Assembly (NCBI GenBank): GCA_013396525.1 | Contig: VWYX01000391.1 | Span: 659,345 to 723,344, forward strand | Direction of reading: 5' to 3' | Length of the DNA: 64,000 nt | From: Chaetorhynchus papuensis | Taxonomy: Eukaryota; Chordata; Aves; Passeriformes; Rhipiduridae | Shown: positions 9,892 through 20,801 of the stretch, piece after piece | Numbering within the stretch: the first letter of the stretch is position 1 | Layout of the letters: each line of letters opens with the position of its first letter | The notes under the pieces: generated by a model | Database searches by the model: none | Seen by the model: only the letters and a program-made list of their open reading frames with translations | What the model was told of the DNA's origin: nothing | Translations under genes and position numbers: made by a program

Positions 9892-12800
9892 CTTCCCATG
9901 CTAAAGCTTTACTTATATCCACAGAAATTAAAAAACAAGTCTGTGTTCCATATGGTAAAAAGGCCCCCATATCTAAGGATTTAACCTAGTTATGGCACAA
10001 TCTACTATTGTATTTCAGCTGAGGAGAAACAATATAATCATTGTAGCTGAAAAAACACCTTGGTCCTGCAACCTGAAAACGTGCATTCCAAAGCTGGTGT
10101 TGCACTCCAAGAGATGGGGAGTAGAGCAAATGCAACAGTGAAAATGAACACATTCACGAAGCTTCTGCTGCCTTCTGTAGGAAAAGCTGGAACCCCAGCC
10201 ACAAGCACTTCATGAACTTTCTCCTACTGAAAGGACTTGTTTTGTTGTTGTTGGGTTTGGGTTGGAATGGGTGGGTTTCAGTTTGGGTTTTTGTGGGTTT
10301 TTTTCAGAAAGAAGTATTGTCATGGTTGTTTCACGTTCTGTTTTCTGGGTAATAGTCTAATAAAAACATGCTGAATATCTGGTTAAAGCAGTGCACTCAG
10401 CCATCTGCAAACACAGATCATTGCTGAAAAAGTCCTGGTGCACATTCAAATATTATTAATGGCACCAACATACATCAGAGCTCCCATTTCTCCAACGATT
10501 AGAGGCAGATCTTGACTGTGGATGTGGACGGTTTTGTTCTCTGAAGAAAAATACAGGGTTTTTTCTAAACAACATAGAATGAAATGAAAACTAAAGAGAT
10601 GAAGTGTTGAAATCTACAGAGCAGTAATTCTAGCTTTAGTCACTGACTTGTGACTCACAGTCACAGCAGTTATTGGGAATAAAGCCATAGTTTTTGGTTT
10701 AAGTATTTTCCAATTATGCTGTAGCTACTTTGACCCCTGTAGAAAGGGATGTGTGAACACATGGGAAAGAAGAGTCACAATCCTTGAGACAGCTGCCTTA
10801 TAAATTAGAATGACTTTTGAAGTGCAGTATGAATGGACATAAAACTGACACTCGTGTGAAAACCAGAACACATTCTTATTGGAAAGGAATCACTAGCACA
10901 GAGAAAAAGACAAAATCACAGGAAAAAAAAATCACTACAACTTTTTGCCTCGGTCTAAGGCTTTAATTGAGGAGCTGGAGTAGATTTAAATTAACTTTTT
11001 TGCCATAATCTTTTTTTTTTCTATTGGTACCTGTTTCTTTTCTAAGCTCTAAATAGGAACAAAGGACCTTAAATAGCAGAGTATTCCCACCCCATTTAAG
11101 AGCAGTTCCATCCACTTCTGGAAAATGAAGTGATTTGCAAAGTTAACAGAAAGGGTGACTAATGCTAAACACCTAAGAGCTCAGTGCCTCAGGGAACTGT
11201 CCATCTCTAATTGCTACCAAAACACATTCCTCCATGGGCAAGGGCATGAGAAACAGCAGCAATTCCCTTCCAGTTAAGTACTGTACGACCAGAGAATAGC
11301 TCTATTTACAAAAGAAAAAGGTACATTTCATTAAAAAGCACATTCTTCCTTTGTTTTATATGGCTTAGATTGCAAAAAGGGTTGCTCAGAAATAAATCCT
11401 GTGGCTTGCACTTGTACAATCTCTAAACAAGCAGAATCTCTAAAGCAGAATTAGGTGATTTTTTTGAAGTAACTAAGAATCAGGTTTCAGAGACATTACG
11501 GGTAGACCCTAATGCCTAATGACAGCAATTGATGTATTGAAGGTGGTGAAAAATACTTACATTAGATATCTACAGTCAGGAGTGTGAAACACTGGACTTG
11601 GAAAAAGCCTGTTTGTGCTTTTTTTTCAGGTGACTACATATTTTGAAAATCTGTCCCCAAATTACTAAAGCTCTAGGTTCATTTAGAAACAAATGGAGCG
11701 TGATTCTTAAGAAGCTAAGCAGCCTTTTCATTCAATTTTTAAACCAAGGCTTGAACCATTAAAGTTATTTATGCTCTTCCAATCCTGTAGGCATTCATGC
11801 ACTATTTCTTCATGGGCCTGCTTCTACAGTCCAAGCATTTTGAAGTGCAAGCATTCTTACATATCTAAGCTTCATATTTAAAGTTTCATACAGGACTGAA
11901 AAACTGAAAATCTGCATTTAAACACAGTAAGGGGAGTAAGTGGAGTATTTATTTTTAAATTTGATTTTAAAAACCTAAACATCTTTCAGTATTATTATTT
12001 AGCCCCTTTTACTAGAGGGTGAAGTATAAATCTGGAACAATTCACTGGTGTAGACTAATTTTGCATCTACAACTGTTACAGCATAGTCTGCTGACTAAAT
12101 TGTAATTGTAATAAATTGCAATAAACTGTTCCTTTCGGATATTAACAATCCCAAACGTGAGTTAGCTGAACTCTTACTACACATTTGCATTCACCTTCTG
12201 CAGTTCAGTTTTTTAAAAGTGGATGATAAGCAGAAACATATAACTTGTATTTCACATCATTCAAAATGCAGGACGGAGGGGAGGAAAGAAGAGAACACAT
12301 GAATTGTTCTTCCTTTGGATAATTACTTTGGAAACACTGAAAGGCTGAATGTGTAAGTACTTCTCCTGATACTCAGTTTGGTCTATAGGAGGACAGCTAA
12401 GAGGCACCACACTTCCCAGTGAACTCCCCACATCACTGGGACTCTCAGCTTGCTGATCTCTAGGAAAGGTTGTTCTGGGCTATGTTGCTGCCACAGGGCT
12501 ACACATCATCGTGTTAAGCTCTTTAATACAATTTCTGGCAACAGGACTCCAGGAGATCAATAGTGCTGCTTCCTAGGCTCTAAACCTGCTTTTAGTGATT
12601 TACTGTACCATCAATGGCCAATAAACCAAAATGCTGACGTGTCATCTCTTCCACATGAGATTTGTCTCTGTTTTCCTTTCACCCTGTTGAGGAAAAAGCT
12701 TTATGAATGGAAAACATGGCATTGCAAGTAATTCAACCTGTCAATCTCAAAGAAGATAAAGAACATGAAGGACACTCATTCCATATGAAATGTATGCCCC

Positions 12801-13608
12801 TTACATTAACAACTTCAAACACTAACAGGCACGGGTGCAACTCAACATCCCACTGCCCATCCCATCAGTCCCACCCTTCTGACTGGGTGGTGATCATGGG
12901 CCATATTATTCTGTGTGTAGAAGTATGAGAAACAAAACAAAAAAACCTGAATAATGCAAAAAGTGCATACACTACATTGCCTTAGAATTCAGTCTCACTC
13001 CTGCATTTGTACCATAGCATAGAAATATGATCATTTTTAATATTAATTTTTGGAAGTGAAAAACATCACAGGATAAATTTTTTTTTACAAATTACTTCCC
13101 AAATAATTTTAGCAGAATTCTGAGAGAATGTAAAGCCTGAATGACATGAAAATACTTTTGGGACATAAAGCTCCCTGCAGAATTTAACCTAATCAGCTAA
13201 CCAGGCAAGAGTCTGACAAAGAGGTTTGCTTTTAAAAAGCAGCGATGGGAAGCGTGGAACAAAGTAATTTTCTACCATTCCTGTTCTGCCTGCAGTGCTA
13301 TTCTGCAGAGGGGGGAGTGACAAGCAAGTCTGATGACACTTTACATGATAGCTCTAAAACCCAAAGACCATCACTCAGAGGCCCTGCACAACCTGCTTGT
13401 TCTTTACAAGTATTTGTCCAATCACAGATGAGAAACTTTTAACAATGTGGTGGGAACACCCTCACTTTTAATGAGGATGCACTTTGCTCTGACAAGGGTC
13501 AGCTGTAAAGCTTGTTCTGGTGCCCGTGGCAGCTGCCCAGTATTAACAACCTTTCAGCATGTCTAATTGATAGTCACACAATCACTTTGGAAAAGGTTTA
13601 TGTATAAC

Positions 13609-13627
13609 AAAAACAAACAAACAAACA
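13609..13627 (+). repeat. (AAAC)n microsatellite
   Basis: This is a short tetranucleotide run of CAAA units in intronic DNA. A similar run is at about 57489-57508. Confidence 0.7.
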
Positions 13628-14329
13628 GTCCTGGCAGGAAAATAAGTGTCCCTGCAGAACCATGAGTGGGTATAATGAAATCACTCCATGCACACAAGTT
13701 AGATGAGGTCTGTGTTTCCTATACTGTTTCCATAAGGCCGGAGTTTTGCTTGGATAAACGACACAGGGAGGAAGGGGAAACAGAATATCACACTGAAAGA
13801 CAATAAAAGTAACCCCAGTGTCCTGACTGTACCTGCAGCTGCTGGAGGATTTCACTCGCTCAGGGAAGCCGAGGTAATGTGGTGTATCTTGGATGAGCCT
13901 GCACCAGTTTGCTTTGTTTCTACTAAAAACTATTTTTCATCCCTACAGCACATTTCTGCCTTTCCTCTCTGCCTTTGCAGGCTCTTCTGCAGAGACTGCA
14001 AGAAATAAGGAATGCTCTCCCAAGTTTTCTGGAAATTGAGAAGTAACTTATCCCTGCTTACAGAATAAGTTAAACACTTTCCCTTAATCTTAAACAAAAA
14101 CTAGGGATTTAATTTTTCCAAGATGGTAAACCCTGGCTTTATTCTGCTCCCACTGGAGAAGTTTATTTCACAAGGCTCAGTATAAATAAATACGTTTAAA
14201 ATCCAGCCCCCTGGATTAGTATAGACATGAAAAGAAATGTGGAAAATGGAAGTAATCTACGGAAGCAATACACGTGAATCAATAATGCCAACCAGTATTT
14301 ATGGATCTCATTATCTCCAACATGTGCTT

Positions 14330-14660
14330 TTTAGGATCATTTTAAATTACTATTAAAAATAGCCATAGGTACATTTAAAATTAATATTTTAGAGTTCAAA
14401 TGGTCTGCATTTGCCAGTGTAGATATGCATTTGTTATATAGCTCTATTAACTAAAGGAACAAAAGGTATTGCAGAATATAATAGCGTTCTGTGGATGAAG
14501 AGACTGCTACAGGAAAATGATTCAATTATTCTAAATCAATTATTACAGGAACAGCTTCATAGCTCTATATCAATCTCCTTATGTGTTTCTAATTCTTTTG
14601 TCTGCTACCTGTGGATATTTAATTGGAATTAACGTTGAAAAATATATCCCACTAGGAACA
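14330..14660. promoter_or_regulatory. Possible conserved non-coding element
   Basis: This is an AT-rich block dense in TAAT/ATTA homeodomain cores, with ATGCAT and GCATTTG motifs and no repeat signature or simple-sequence decay. Such blocks are often conserved enhancers in vertebrates. Conservation could not be checked. Confidence 0.22.
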
Positions 14661-15152
14661 AGATTCAAATAGTTTGGATCATTTTTCTTGCTCTAACTTC
14701 TCTTTGTGAGACACACACGGGGGACAAGTCAAAGCCATCACTTTGTGCAAGCAGCAGCAGTCAGCAACGAGTTTTAAACATAGCTCCAGGCTCCTCTGTG
14801 TGGGACAGCTGGATTGGCCATGGACATCATCACCCCGTGGAAGAAACCCACACTAGGCGTAGCACCAGAGCTCTGTGTCCAACAAATCTGACAGCCATTA
14901 TTTGATCAAGAGTCTTCAAAAACAACAGCAAAGCCCTTTCCAAAAGGAAAGCAGACTGTTCAACCCTGTCAGCAAGAGAAGTGAGGGCATTTTTCTTTAG
15001 CAGAAGAGATGCAGACCATATGATTAAGAGGCGTAAGGGACACCTCAGACAGTATTTCTGCCTCTGAAGCCAGCTTTGCAGGTTCCTGTCAGACTCACCA
15101 GCCACAGGGACATGTTAATACAAAGCCTGCCCTGAGAGAAACGAGATCCTAC

Positions 15153-15171
15153 CGTATCTGATAAGCATCTG
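15153..15171 (-). CDS. Possible 19-bp microexon
   Basis: The segment reads QMLIRY plus one trailing base. The acceptor is very pyrimidine-rich (GCTCTTCTTCTTGTGGTCTGTTAG) and the donor is ATACG|GTAGGA. Phase 0 in and phase 1 out exactly bridge the exons at 15258-15367 and 9579-9732, giving Asp at the second junction. Such a short match can arise by chance. Confidence 0.25.
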
Positions 15172-15257
15172 CTAACAGACCACAAGAAGAAGAGCACAAC
15201 AGCCAGCACTTCCTCTTTCTTTTATCAGAAGAGATTGTCTCCATGCCTCTCCCAGAC

Positions 15258-15367
15258 CCTCCACTTCTCTGGAAGCATCAAAGGAGTTATGAAATGAATT
15301 ACAGAGACAGCTGCTTCTTGGCTGAGAATATACCAAGGTCCTGCTGTACCTACCAGCCAGGTACAGC
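15258..15367 (-). CDS. Candidate exon of the unidentified gene
   Basis: The segment is 110 bp, two leading bases and 36 codons, ending in phase 0. The acceptor is excellent: about 25 bases of almost pure pyrimidine, then CCTCATCCCACAG. The donor (GGAGG|GTCTGG) is weak. If it is not used the frame closes at TGA eight codons later. The peptide is hydrophobic with beta-type alternation (CTWLVGTAGPWYILSQEAAV, then SVIHFITPLMLPEKWR). It joins the exon at 15512-15578 in phase, giving Gly at the junction. Confidence 0.4.
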
Positions 15368-15511
15368 CTGTGGGATGAGGAAAAGAAAAAGAAGGGAAAA
15401 AAGTTTCATACAGAACCAGCTCATTCACTTCCATTTCTCTGAAGAGATCAAATTTTATTCCTGTTGGTCCTTCTGTCAGTCTCAAGGGGTGAAAAAGAGG
15501 CCTTGATATAC

Positions 15512-15578
15512 CTCTGGCAAGCCTCATGATGAAAAGGCTCTGTGAAATCCCTCTCAGATTTAGGCCATCCCCAGAGGT
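15512..15578 (-). CDS. Candidate exon of the unidentified gene
   Basis: The segment is 67 bp, phase 0 to phase 1. The acceptor follows a long pyrimidine tract (CTGCTTCTTTTCTTAACC, ending in GCACAG) and the donor is CCAGAG|GTATAT. In the phase that fits both neighbours it reads TSGDGLNLRGISQSLFIMRL then AR. A second frame (DLWGWPKSERDFTEPFHHEA) is also open but does not fit them. The intron to the next exon is about 144 bp. Confidence 0.38.
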
Positions 15579-15909
15579 CTGTGCAGTAGCAGTTACAAGT
15601 GGTTAAGAAAAGAAGCAGAGAAAGAAAAAGGGAAAAGAAGATGAGGACAAGGAAGCACCAAGGAGACAAAGGAGCAGTTGAAACAAAGATTACATTAATC
15701 ATTTGCACGTTATGCTGGAAAATCTCAATCATACTCTGATGTCCTGAGGTGAGAACAAAAACAAAAAAAAGGGGAATGTCTTAGGTTGCCTCATTAACAC
15801 AACTGGTAACTCTGAAAAAAAGCTTATGAGGAGGGAGAGAACTAGACACCAATATGTGTGTCTCAGGCAAGCTGCATCAATGCAAAAAATATTAGAAATT
15901 ACTACTTGC

Positions 15910-15963
15910 CTCTAACAGAGCATTTTTAGTGGTCTCATTTGCCTTCAAAAGGGGCAGCTGACA
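15910..15963 (-). CDS. Possible exon with a GC donor
   Basis: The segment is 54 bp, exactly 18 codons, phase 0 to phase 0, read as CQLPLLKANETTKNALLE. The acceptor is GTTTTTAAG and the donor is the non-canonical but known GC type (TTAGAG|GCAAGT), which otherwise matches the consensus very well. Both phases fit the candidates on either side (18639-18762 and 15512-15578). Confidence 0.27.
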
Positions 15964-17342
15964 CTTAAAAACTAGCATCACCAATGGAATAAACAGGGTT
16001 GCAATGAGAGGGACAGGCTTTGCATGGAGATTATGATAAAAGGAGAGACTGGCATTTCTAATATCAATAGAGCCTTGATATTTTGCAGCCCACAGCCCCC
16101 AGTGCCCTGGTGAGCTGCACACTGGGCTACTGCCACATGTACTGCTGTTTGCTGGCACTGATGGCTACATCCAGCACACACACTTCCAGCCTATTTATTT
16201 TAATTTATGCTACAACACTTATTCTCAGAAAAACAAACTTAGCAACTTCATTCGCACCACACCGAAGGAAAGCAAACTTCCATGAGTCTAAAAGATACCA
16301 CGCTGGTGATCATATTAATGAAGTTATGAAATATTTCATTAGCACATCTTGGAGCATGAATAATTTCTCACAGAATTTCACTTGGCAGCCTCCTTCTCCC
16401 ATGTGGCCCATCAAGATAGTGCATTATCTTTTAACTTCTAGAAAATGAGGCTTGCAAAGGATGATTGAAAGGCCAGAGCTATTTATTCCAGAGGAGAGGG
16501 TGAAGGGGCTGTGTGACGATAACCTCCAAGTGTGCAGAGGGCTGGTGAACAGAAGGGAATGTGCTGCTTCCCATGTGTTTTGTGTATGAAACAGTAAGGA
16601 AAAGGATTAGACATAAGGCAAAGAATTCTAAACACAAGGACAGAACAGCACATTGCTTCAGAAGTTCATGGAGTCACCATCATGGGTAATCTTTAAAGAC
16701 AGCTTAGACAAACAACTGAAGTGGTGCACAGTCCAGGGGGAGCCTCCTTGGACTGCGTTGTTTCCTAAGTTCCCATCTTTTCAATATTCCTGTAGAAGTC
16801 ATACAACTTTGCCTCATATGGCAAAAAACCAGCACCAAGCAATTTACATTTAATGGATTACACAGTAGGAAGAAGTCGGAAATGCAAAAAAGCAGAGAAA
16901 TGCAGTCTTGTAAAGATTCAGAACCCCTCTCTGCCAGCAAGAAGTTCAGGGACTGCATTTCTGTGTACACAAATACATTCTTTAATGGGTATGATTGCAG
17001 TGCTGTTCTCCCTTTCTAGGCCATCACAAAACAGGAACTGCAGTCACTTCTCTTTCAGACCAGTTGCACTTCCCATGTATATCACACATCCATCACCAGC
17101 TTCTCCAGTGGCTTATCCCGGCCTCAGGCAGTAGATGAAAACCCTTTAGTGTTACTCTACTGGTACCCAAAGCATGGCACTGCACAGGATGGTGATAGGA
17201 CAGCTCACTTTTCTTCAAAGTATCTGTTATTGAAGAGTTGCAAAACTCTTAGGTACGTGCGCATAACCACAGTCCTTATTTCCCTTTTGAACCAGTCAAG
17301 GTTTGCATTAATTCTCCTAAAAAACCTTCATTTAACAAGGGG

Positions 17343-17365
17343 TGCATGCAAATTTGCATGCAAAT
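17343..17365. promoter_or_regulatory. Palindromic cluster of three octamer (POU) sites
   Basis: A perfect 20-bp palindrome, TGCATGCAAATTTGCATGCA, is followed by AAT. It contains ATGCAAAT on the plus strand at 17346-17353 and 17358-17365, and the same octamer on the minus strand at 17352-17359. ATGCAAAT is the consensus of OCT/POU factors. The element lies in an intron of the candidate gene. Confidence 0.5.
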
Positions 17366-18579
17366 TATAATATTTCTAATAAAACTTTATTCTCTTCAGC
17401 ACAAGAATGAGTGGAAAACCCAGTCAGTTCCAGTCCACATCTTTATTTGACCCTACAGTCTTGTTTAACCTGAGTTATTGGAAAGAAATCCAAATTAGAG
17501 CATAAAGGCTAAGCAGGGATGTGTTCATGACCTCACAACTGAACTGTACAAATAATTGAAATTGGCACCACATATCTTACCCTTTAGAAGCAGAAAAATT
17601 ATCTTTCAACTCTTTAGAGTCCATAATAAAGTCAAATACCAGAAGCCAGCAGCATCCAATGGGACAGACAGGCATCATCCTGCTGTGTCCTTTCCTCTCT
17701 CCTCTGGCTATGAAGTTTTAATGTGTAACCTCCATTTAATCATCACCTTTGTCTCCTCTGCATAAGGGAATGTCAAGAACAGCTTTTATTACTGCAAATT
17801 TATTTCCCTCTTGATAAGCTCTCAGCCAAGAGGCAAATCAACAATCTGAGTTTGATTTCCCTTCTTCACCCCAGACTAACAGTACTATAACTACAGCCAG
17901 GTCCACACCTCTATTAAAATTAAATCTACCCCTGTGCCCAATAAGTGCCTCCAGCAGGACAAAATAAATCTAGGTAACTATGAGTAATGAAATCATGCTG
18001 CAAGAAAAAATTGAAAATACCTGTCAGTCCACGAGAACAAGTGGTCTCTCTTTTGAACCCTGTTCATATACAGTCTATAGCCACAAGGATTTTTTTTGGC
18101 TCCCCTTCAAACCTACCTCAGCAGCTAAACAGACTATAATATTTCTGCACCCAGGAAAGCATTTTAAAGTCTTTTTTTAACCTTCAAACCACAGTTCAGA
18201 GATGTTGTCTGACCTAACTCATTTCCTACAGCTTGGCAAGTTTGAGATGCCCCACGCACTGAGCCAAATAAACACTGAGAGCTGCTGTGGCACCCAGCCA
18301 CCCACCCTCCCTGCTATCAGAGGCAGCAACCCCTTGTAAGGGCAGAGGAGACTCCTGACCACATCCACACTGCTCTCACTGATTGCTGGTTAACAGTCAG
18401 GAATATCTCAGCTGCACACAGAAACTGCTACGAGTGAGAGGAAAATTACTGAGCTTCCTAACATCATCCAACGAGTCCCGAACCAAATGTAATCTTCTCC
18501 AGTGCTACAAAGGAGTTGATGGGAAACAGCTCAAATATCTCCTATAATTGCAAGGGTTATTCTAACTAGAAAATCCACT

Positions 18580-18601
18580 ATAAAGTCACTTGTGACTTTA
18601 T
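18580..18601. other. Near-perfect palindrome
   Basis: ATAAAGTCAC and GTGACTTTAT are exact reverse complements separated by TT. This is a 10-bp-arm palindrome just after the possible exon at 18639-18762 in transcription direction. Confidence 0.6.
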
Positions 18602-18638
18602 GTCATGCCATTGTAATAACTTTTGTTACAGTGCTCAC

Positions 18639-18762
18639 GTAAACATATACAGAGAGAAAATTTAGCTCCTTTCTTTTACATTTAAAATGCGCTTTCCTGG
18701 TAAGTTTCCACCCCAAGATGTGGAATGTTCGTTTTCCTGGGAAACACGAGGTTAATCCAGCT
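18639..18762 (-). CDS. Possible exon of the unidentified gene
   Basis: The segment is 124 bp, one leading base and 41 codons, ending in phase 0, which fits the next candidate at 15910-15963. The acceptor is one of the best in the window: over 30 bases of pyrimidine-rich sequence ending GTGTTCTGTTCTAG. The donor is TTTAC|GTGAGC, with an earlier in-frame alternative TCT|GTATAT. The peptide is basic and Cys-containing (GKRTFHILGWKLTRKAHFKC). A second frame from the same acceptor (SWINLVFPRKTNIPHLGVET) looks equally protein-like but meets a stop before a usable donor. Confidence 0.3.
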
Positions 18763-19198
18763 CTAGAACAGAACACAAAAGAAGAGGAGAAAACAGAAGA
18801 GGAAAACAGCCCTCTGTGACACGCAGCTACATGGTGTGAATAAGTGAGATCTGGGTTACTTAAAACAGCACAGTACTGCCACTCTGACGCATTCACAAAT
18901 CATGAGCCAGATCCCCAGGAATTCCAAACACTTCTTCAGAACCATGAATTTTACAAAATTAAAATAGTGTGGATTTCCTGTTATTTCCCTATGTGTACTT
19001 AAACCATCGGGATCACATTTCAAGCTACATTTCCCTTATGACACTCTTGGCTAAAAAAGACTTCCCCTTTATTTTACTTTCACACTGAAAGTGAGATGTT
19101 TCTGCACTCGCTCTCAGGGCTGGCACCATGGCACAGATGTGTTTCAGACGTGGCTTGGGAGAAGACACCTCTGCTTAGGCTTTGACCACGTGCCTCAC

Positions 19199-19372
19199 CT
19201 CTGCTGTTTGCAAAAAACCACAAAATAGTGAATGAAACAAAAAATGAGTGCTGAGGGAGTAAATCCTTGCAAGAATAATCAAGCTCCTTGTTCCTCTGCC
19301 TGTCATCGTGTTTCAGCATAAGTTTGTGTGAAATTACTGCAGTACTATAGGTAGAACTGGTGAAATAAACAA
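19199..19372 (-). CDS. Possible exon of the unidentified gene
   Basis: The segment is 174 bp, two leading bases, 57 codons and one trailing base. The donor is good (GCAGAG|GTGAGG) and the acceptor is CTCTGGCCTAG. The peptide includes HKLMLKHDDRQRNKELDYSC. Its ends do not match the phase of the candidate at 18639-18762, so either an exon lies between them or this is a chance open frame. Confidence 0.2.
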
Positions 19373-20066
19373 CTAGGCCAGAGATAGCAACAGAGGTTTT
19401 GGAGAGTCCCCACATGACTGGTGGTACCAGCTAAGTCCTAGAAAATTCAGTATCTTCTATCATAATAAGTTTCCTGGGAAAGATGCTCCAAAGACCCCCA
19501 GAGGAAGCACCGTGTGCATCTGCTCTGCTGATACCTTTGTTCCAAGCACTCACACACAAGTTTAATGGCAAAGAAGAGGTTAAGAAACAGCATAACTAAA
19601 GGCCCAAAATTATTTCCATGAAACTCAATTTTTCTTAGTTAGTAAGAAAAAAAAACCTCTTAATCAAAACCAGCATGCTTGTGCTTTTAATTATATCCCC
19701 TAACTGTGAGAAGAGCAATTTAGCATCATGCAATACAATATTAGACTGACCTTCAGAATCAAAATTATATTAAAATGTTATCAATTTTCAAAGACTAATT
19801 AAGGAGCACGGAGAAGGTGCTCCTTAGGTGTGTAAATAAATCTTCTTGCCTCTCAAAGCAGGCCAGCGACTCCCAAGGTGCACAGACTTTATCCCCTTCA
19901 CTCACCTCTGAGTCTCTGCATTTGTCCCCTGCCCTTGCCTTCGCCCTGCCTGCTCCAGTCCCACTGATGGGCCCAGTCTGAGCTCCAGCAGGTTCCTTTG
20001 CTCACTATTTCGAGCTGCTCACAGCCTTTCCTCCTCTCTCCAGCACCAGTTCCACAGAAGCCCAGT

Positions 20067-20801
20067 TGTCCTGGGTTACAGTGTATTCTATCACCATCCT
20101 CATGAGTTGCTGAAACCTGGTGGGGCAGTGTTTCCCTGCCTTCTCCCTCTGGACTATCTTCCTGATTAATGGCCCATCAGTGGCCCTGCCCATGACTCGG
20201 AGATAACCCCCTCAGGACTATCTTCTGTTAATGAGGCCATCAACACCTTGCCTCCTTGCTCATCATCCCATTGTAAAGCGCCCCACCCAGAAGGAGGAAT
20301 CAAGCATTCCATCCTGGATATAACGGGGGAGTCTGAACACCACAGGTACTCCACTGGATTTTCCAGAGGACAGGAGCTACACAGCTACCACTGGACCTTC
20401 CCGAGGCAGAGCAGACCCTCTCTTCAGGATCACAGCTTCAGCAGCACCTGCCCTGCTCGCCGGGAGCTGCCAGCACCCCTGCCTGCCTGCCCTGCTCGCC
20501 GGGAGCTGCCAGCACCCCTGCCTGCCGCAACAGTAACTGCACCAAAGGGGGAAAGTGCCCGACAGCCGAGAAGGCTGTCACTGGGTTTGTGCTTCTGTTA
20601 CTGTCATAGTTATTGTTGTTTTGTTTGGTTTACCTTGACATATATATATTTATATATTAGTAAAGAACTGTTATTCCTATTCCTCATATCTTTGCCTGAA
20701 AGCCCCTAATTCAATTTGGAGGGAAGGGGGTTGCATTTTTTTTCCATTTCAGGGGAGGCTCCTGCCTTCCTTGACAGACACCTGTCTTTCAAACCAAGAC
20801 A
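20067..20801 (+). mobile_element. Solo LTR of an avian endogenous retrovirus
   Basis: The element is about 735 bp, starts TGTCCTGGGTT and ends CTTTCAAACCAAGACA, so it has TG...CA termini. Near its 3' end it has an AT-rich TATATATATTTATATATTAG stretch, a variant poly-A signal (AGTAAA at about 20660), and the GAGAGCCCC-like stretch (GAAAGCCCCTAATT) common in passerine ERV LTRs. No gag, pol or env sequence adjoins it, so it is a solo LTR. The flanks CCCAG (5') and CCCAC (3') may be a decayed target duplication. It is antisense to the candidate gene. An internal 39-bp tandem duplication is noted separately. Confidence 0.75.
20447..20524 (+). repeat. Perfect 39-bp tandem duplication inside the LTR
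   Basis: Bases 20447-20485 and 20486-20524 are identical. The unit starts CCTGCCCTGCTCGCC and is GC-rich. Thirteen codons per unit make it appear as a repeated peptide in a plus-strand frame, but that frame is not a gene. Lack of divergence implies a recent duplication or a subfamily feature. Confidence 0.9.

Larger units (their letters stand above)
9990..15152. other. Long intron-like stretch without supported genes
   Basis: No exon fits here. A strong acceptor at about 13792 (minus) opens frames that do not join in phase. The stretch holds poly-A/T runs, an (AAAC)n tract near 13609-13627, and an AT-rich block with many ATTA/TAAT cores at about 14330-14660. Confidence 0.4.

Noticed and set aside
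13598..13855. Minus-strand segment with a strong acceptor at about 13792 (CILFPLPPCVV-type and VSFIQAKLRPYG-type frames)
   Set aside because: No good donor, and neither frame fits the phases of the exons at 15153-15171 and 9579-9732.
14830..15105. Minus-strand helical open frame (LADRVEQSAFLLERALLLFL)
   Set aside because: No acceptable donor, and the phase does not fit the exon chain.
20248..20709. Plus-strand 153-codon frame with a repeated 13-residue unit
   Set aside because: It lies wholly inside the solo LTR, and the repeat is the 39-bp duplication read in frame.
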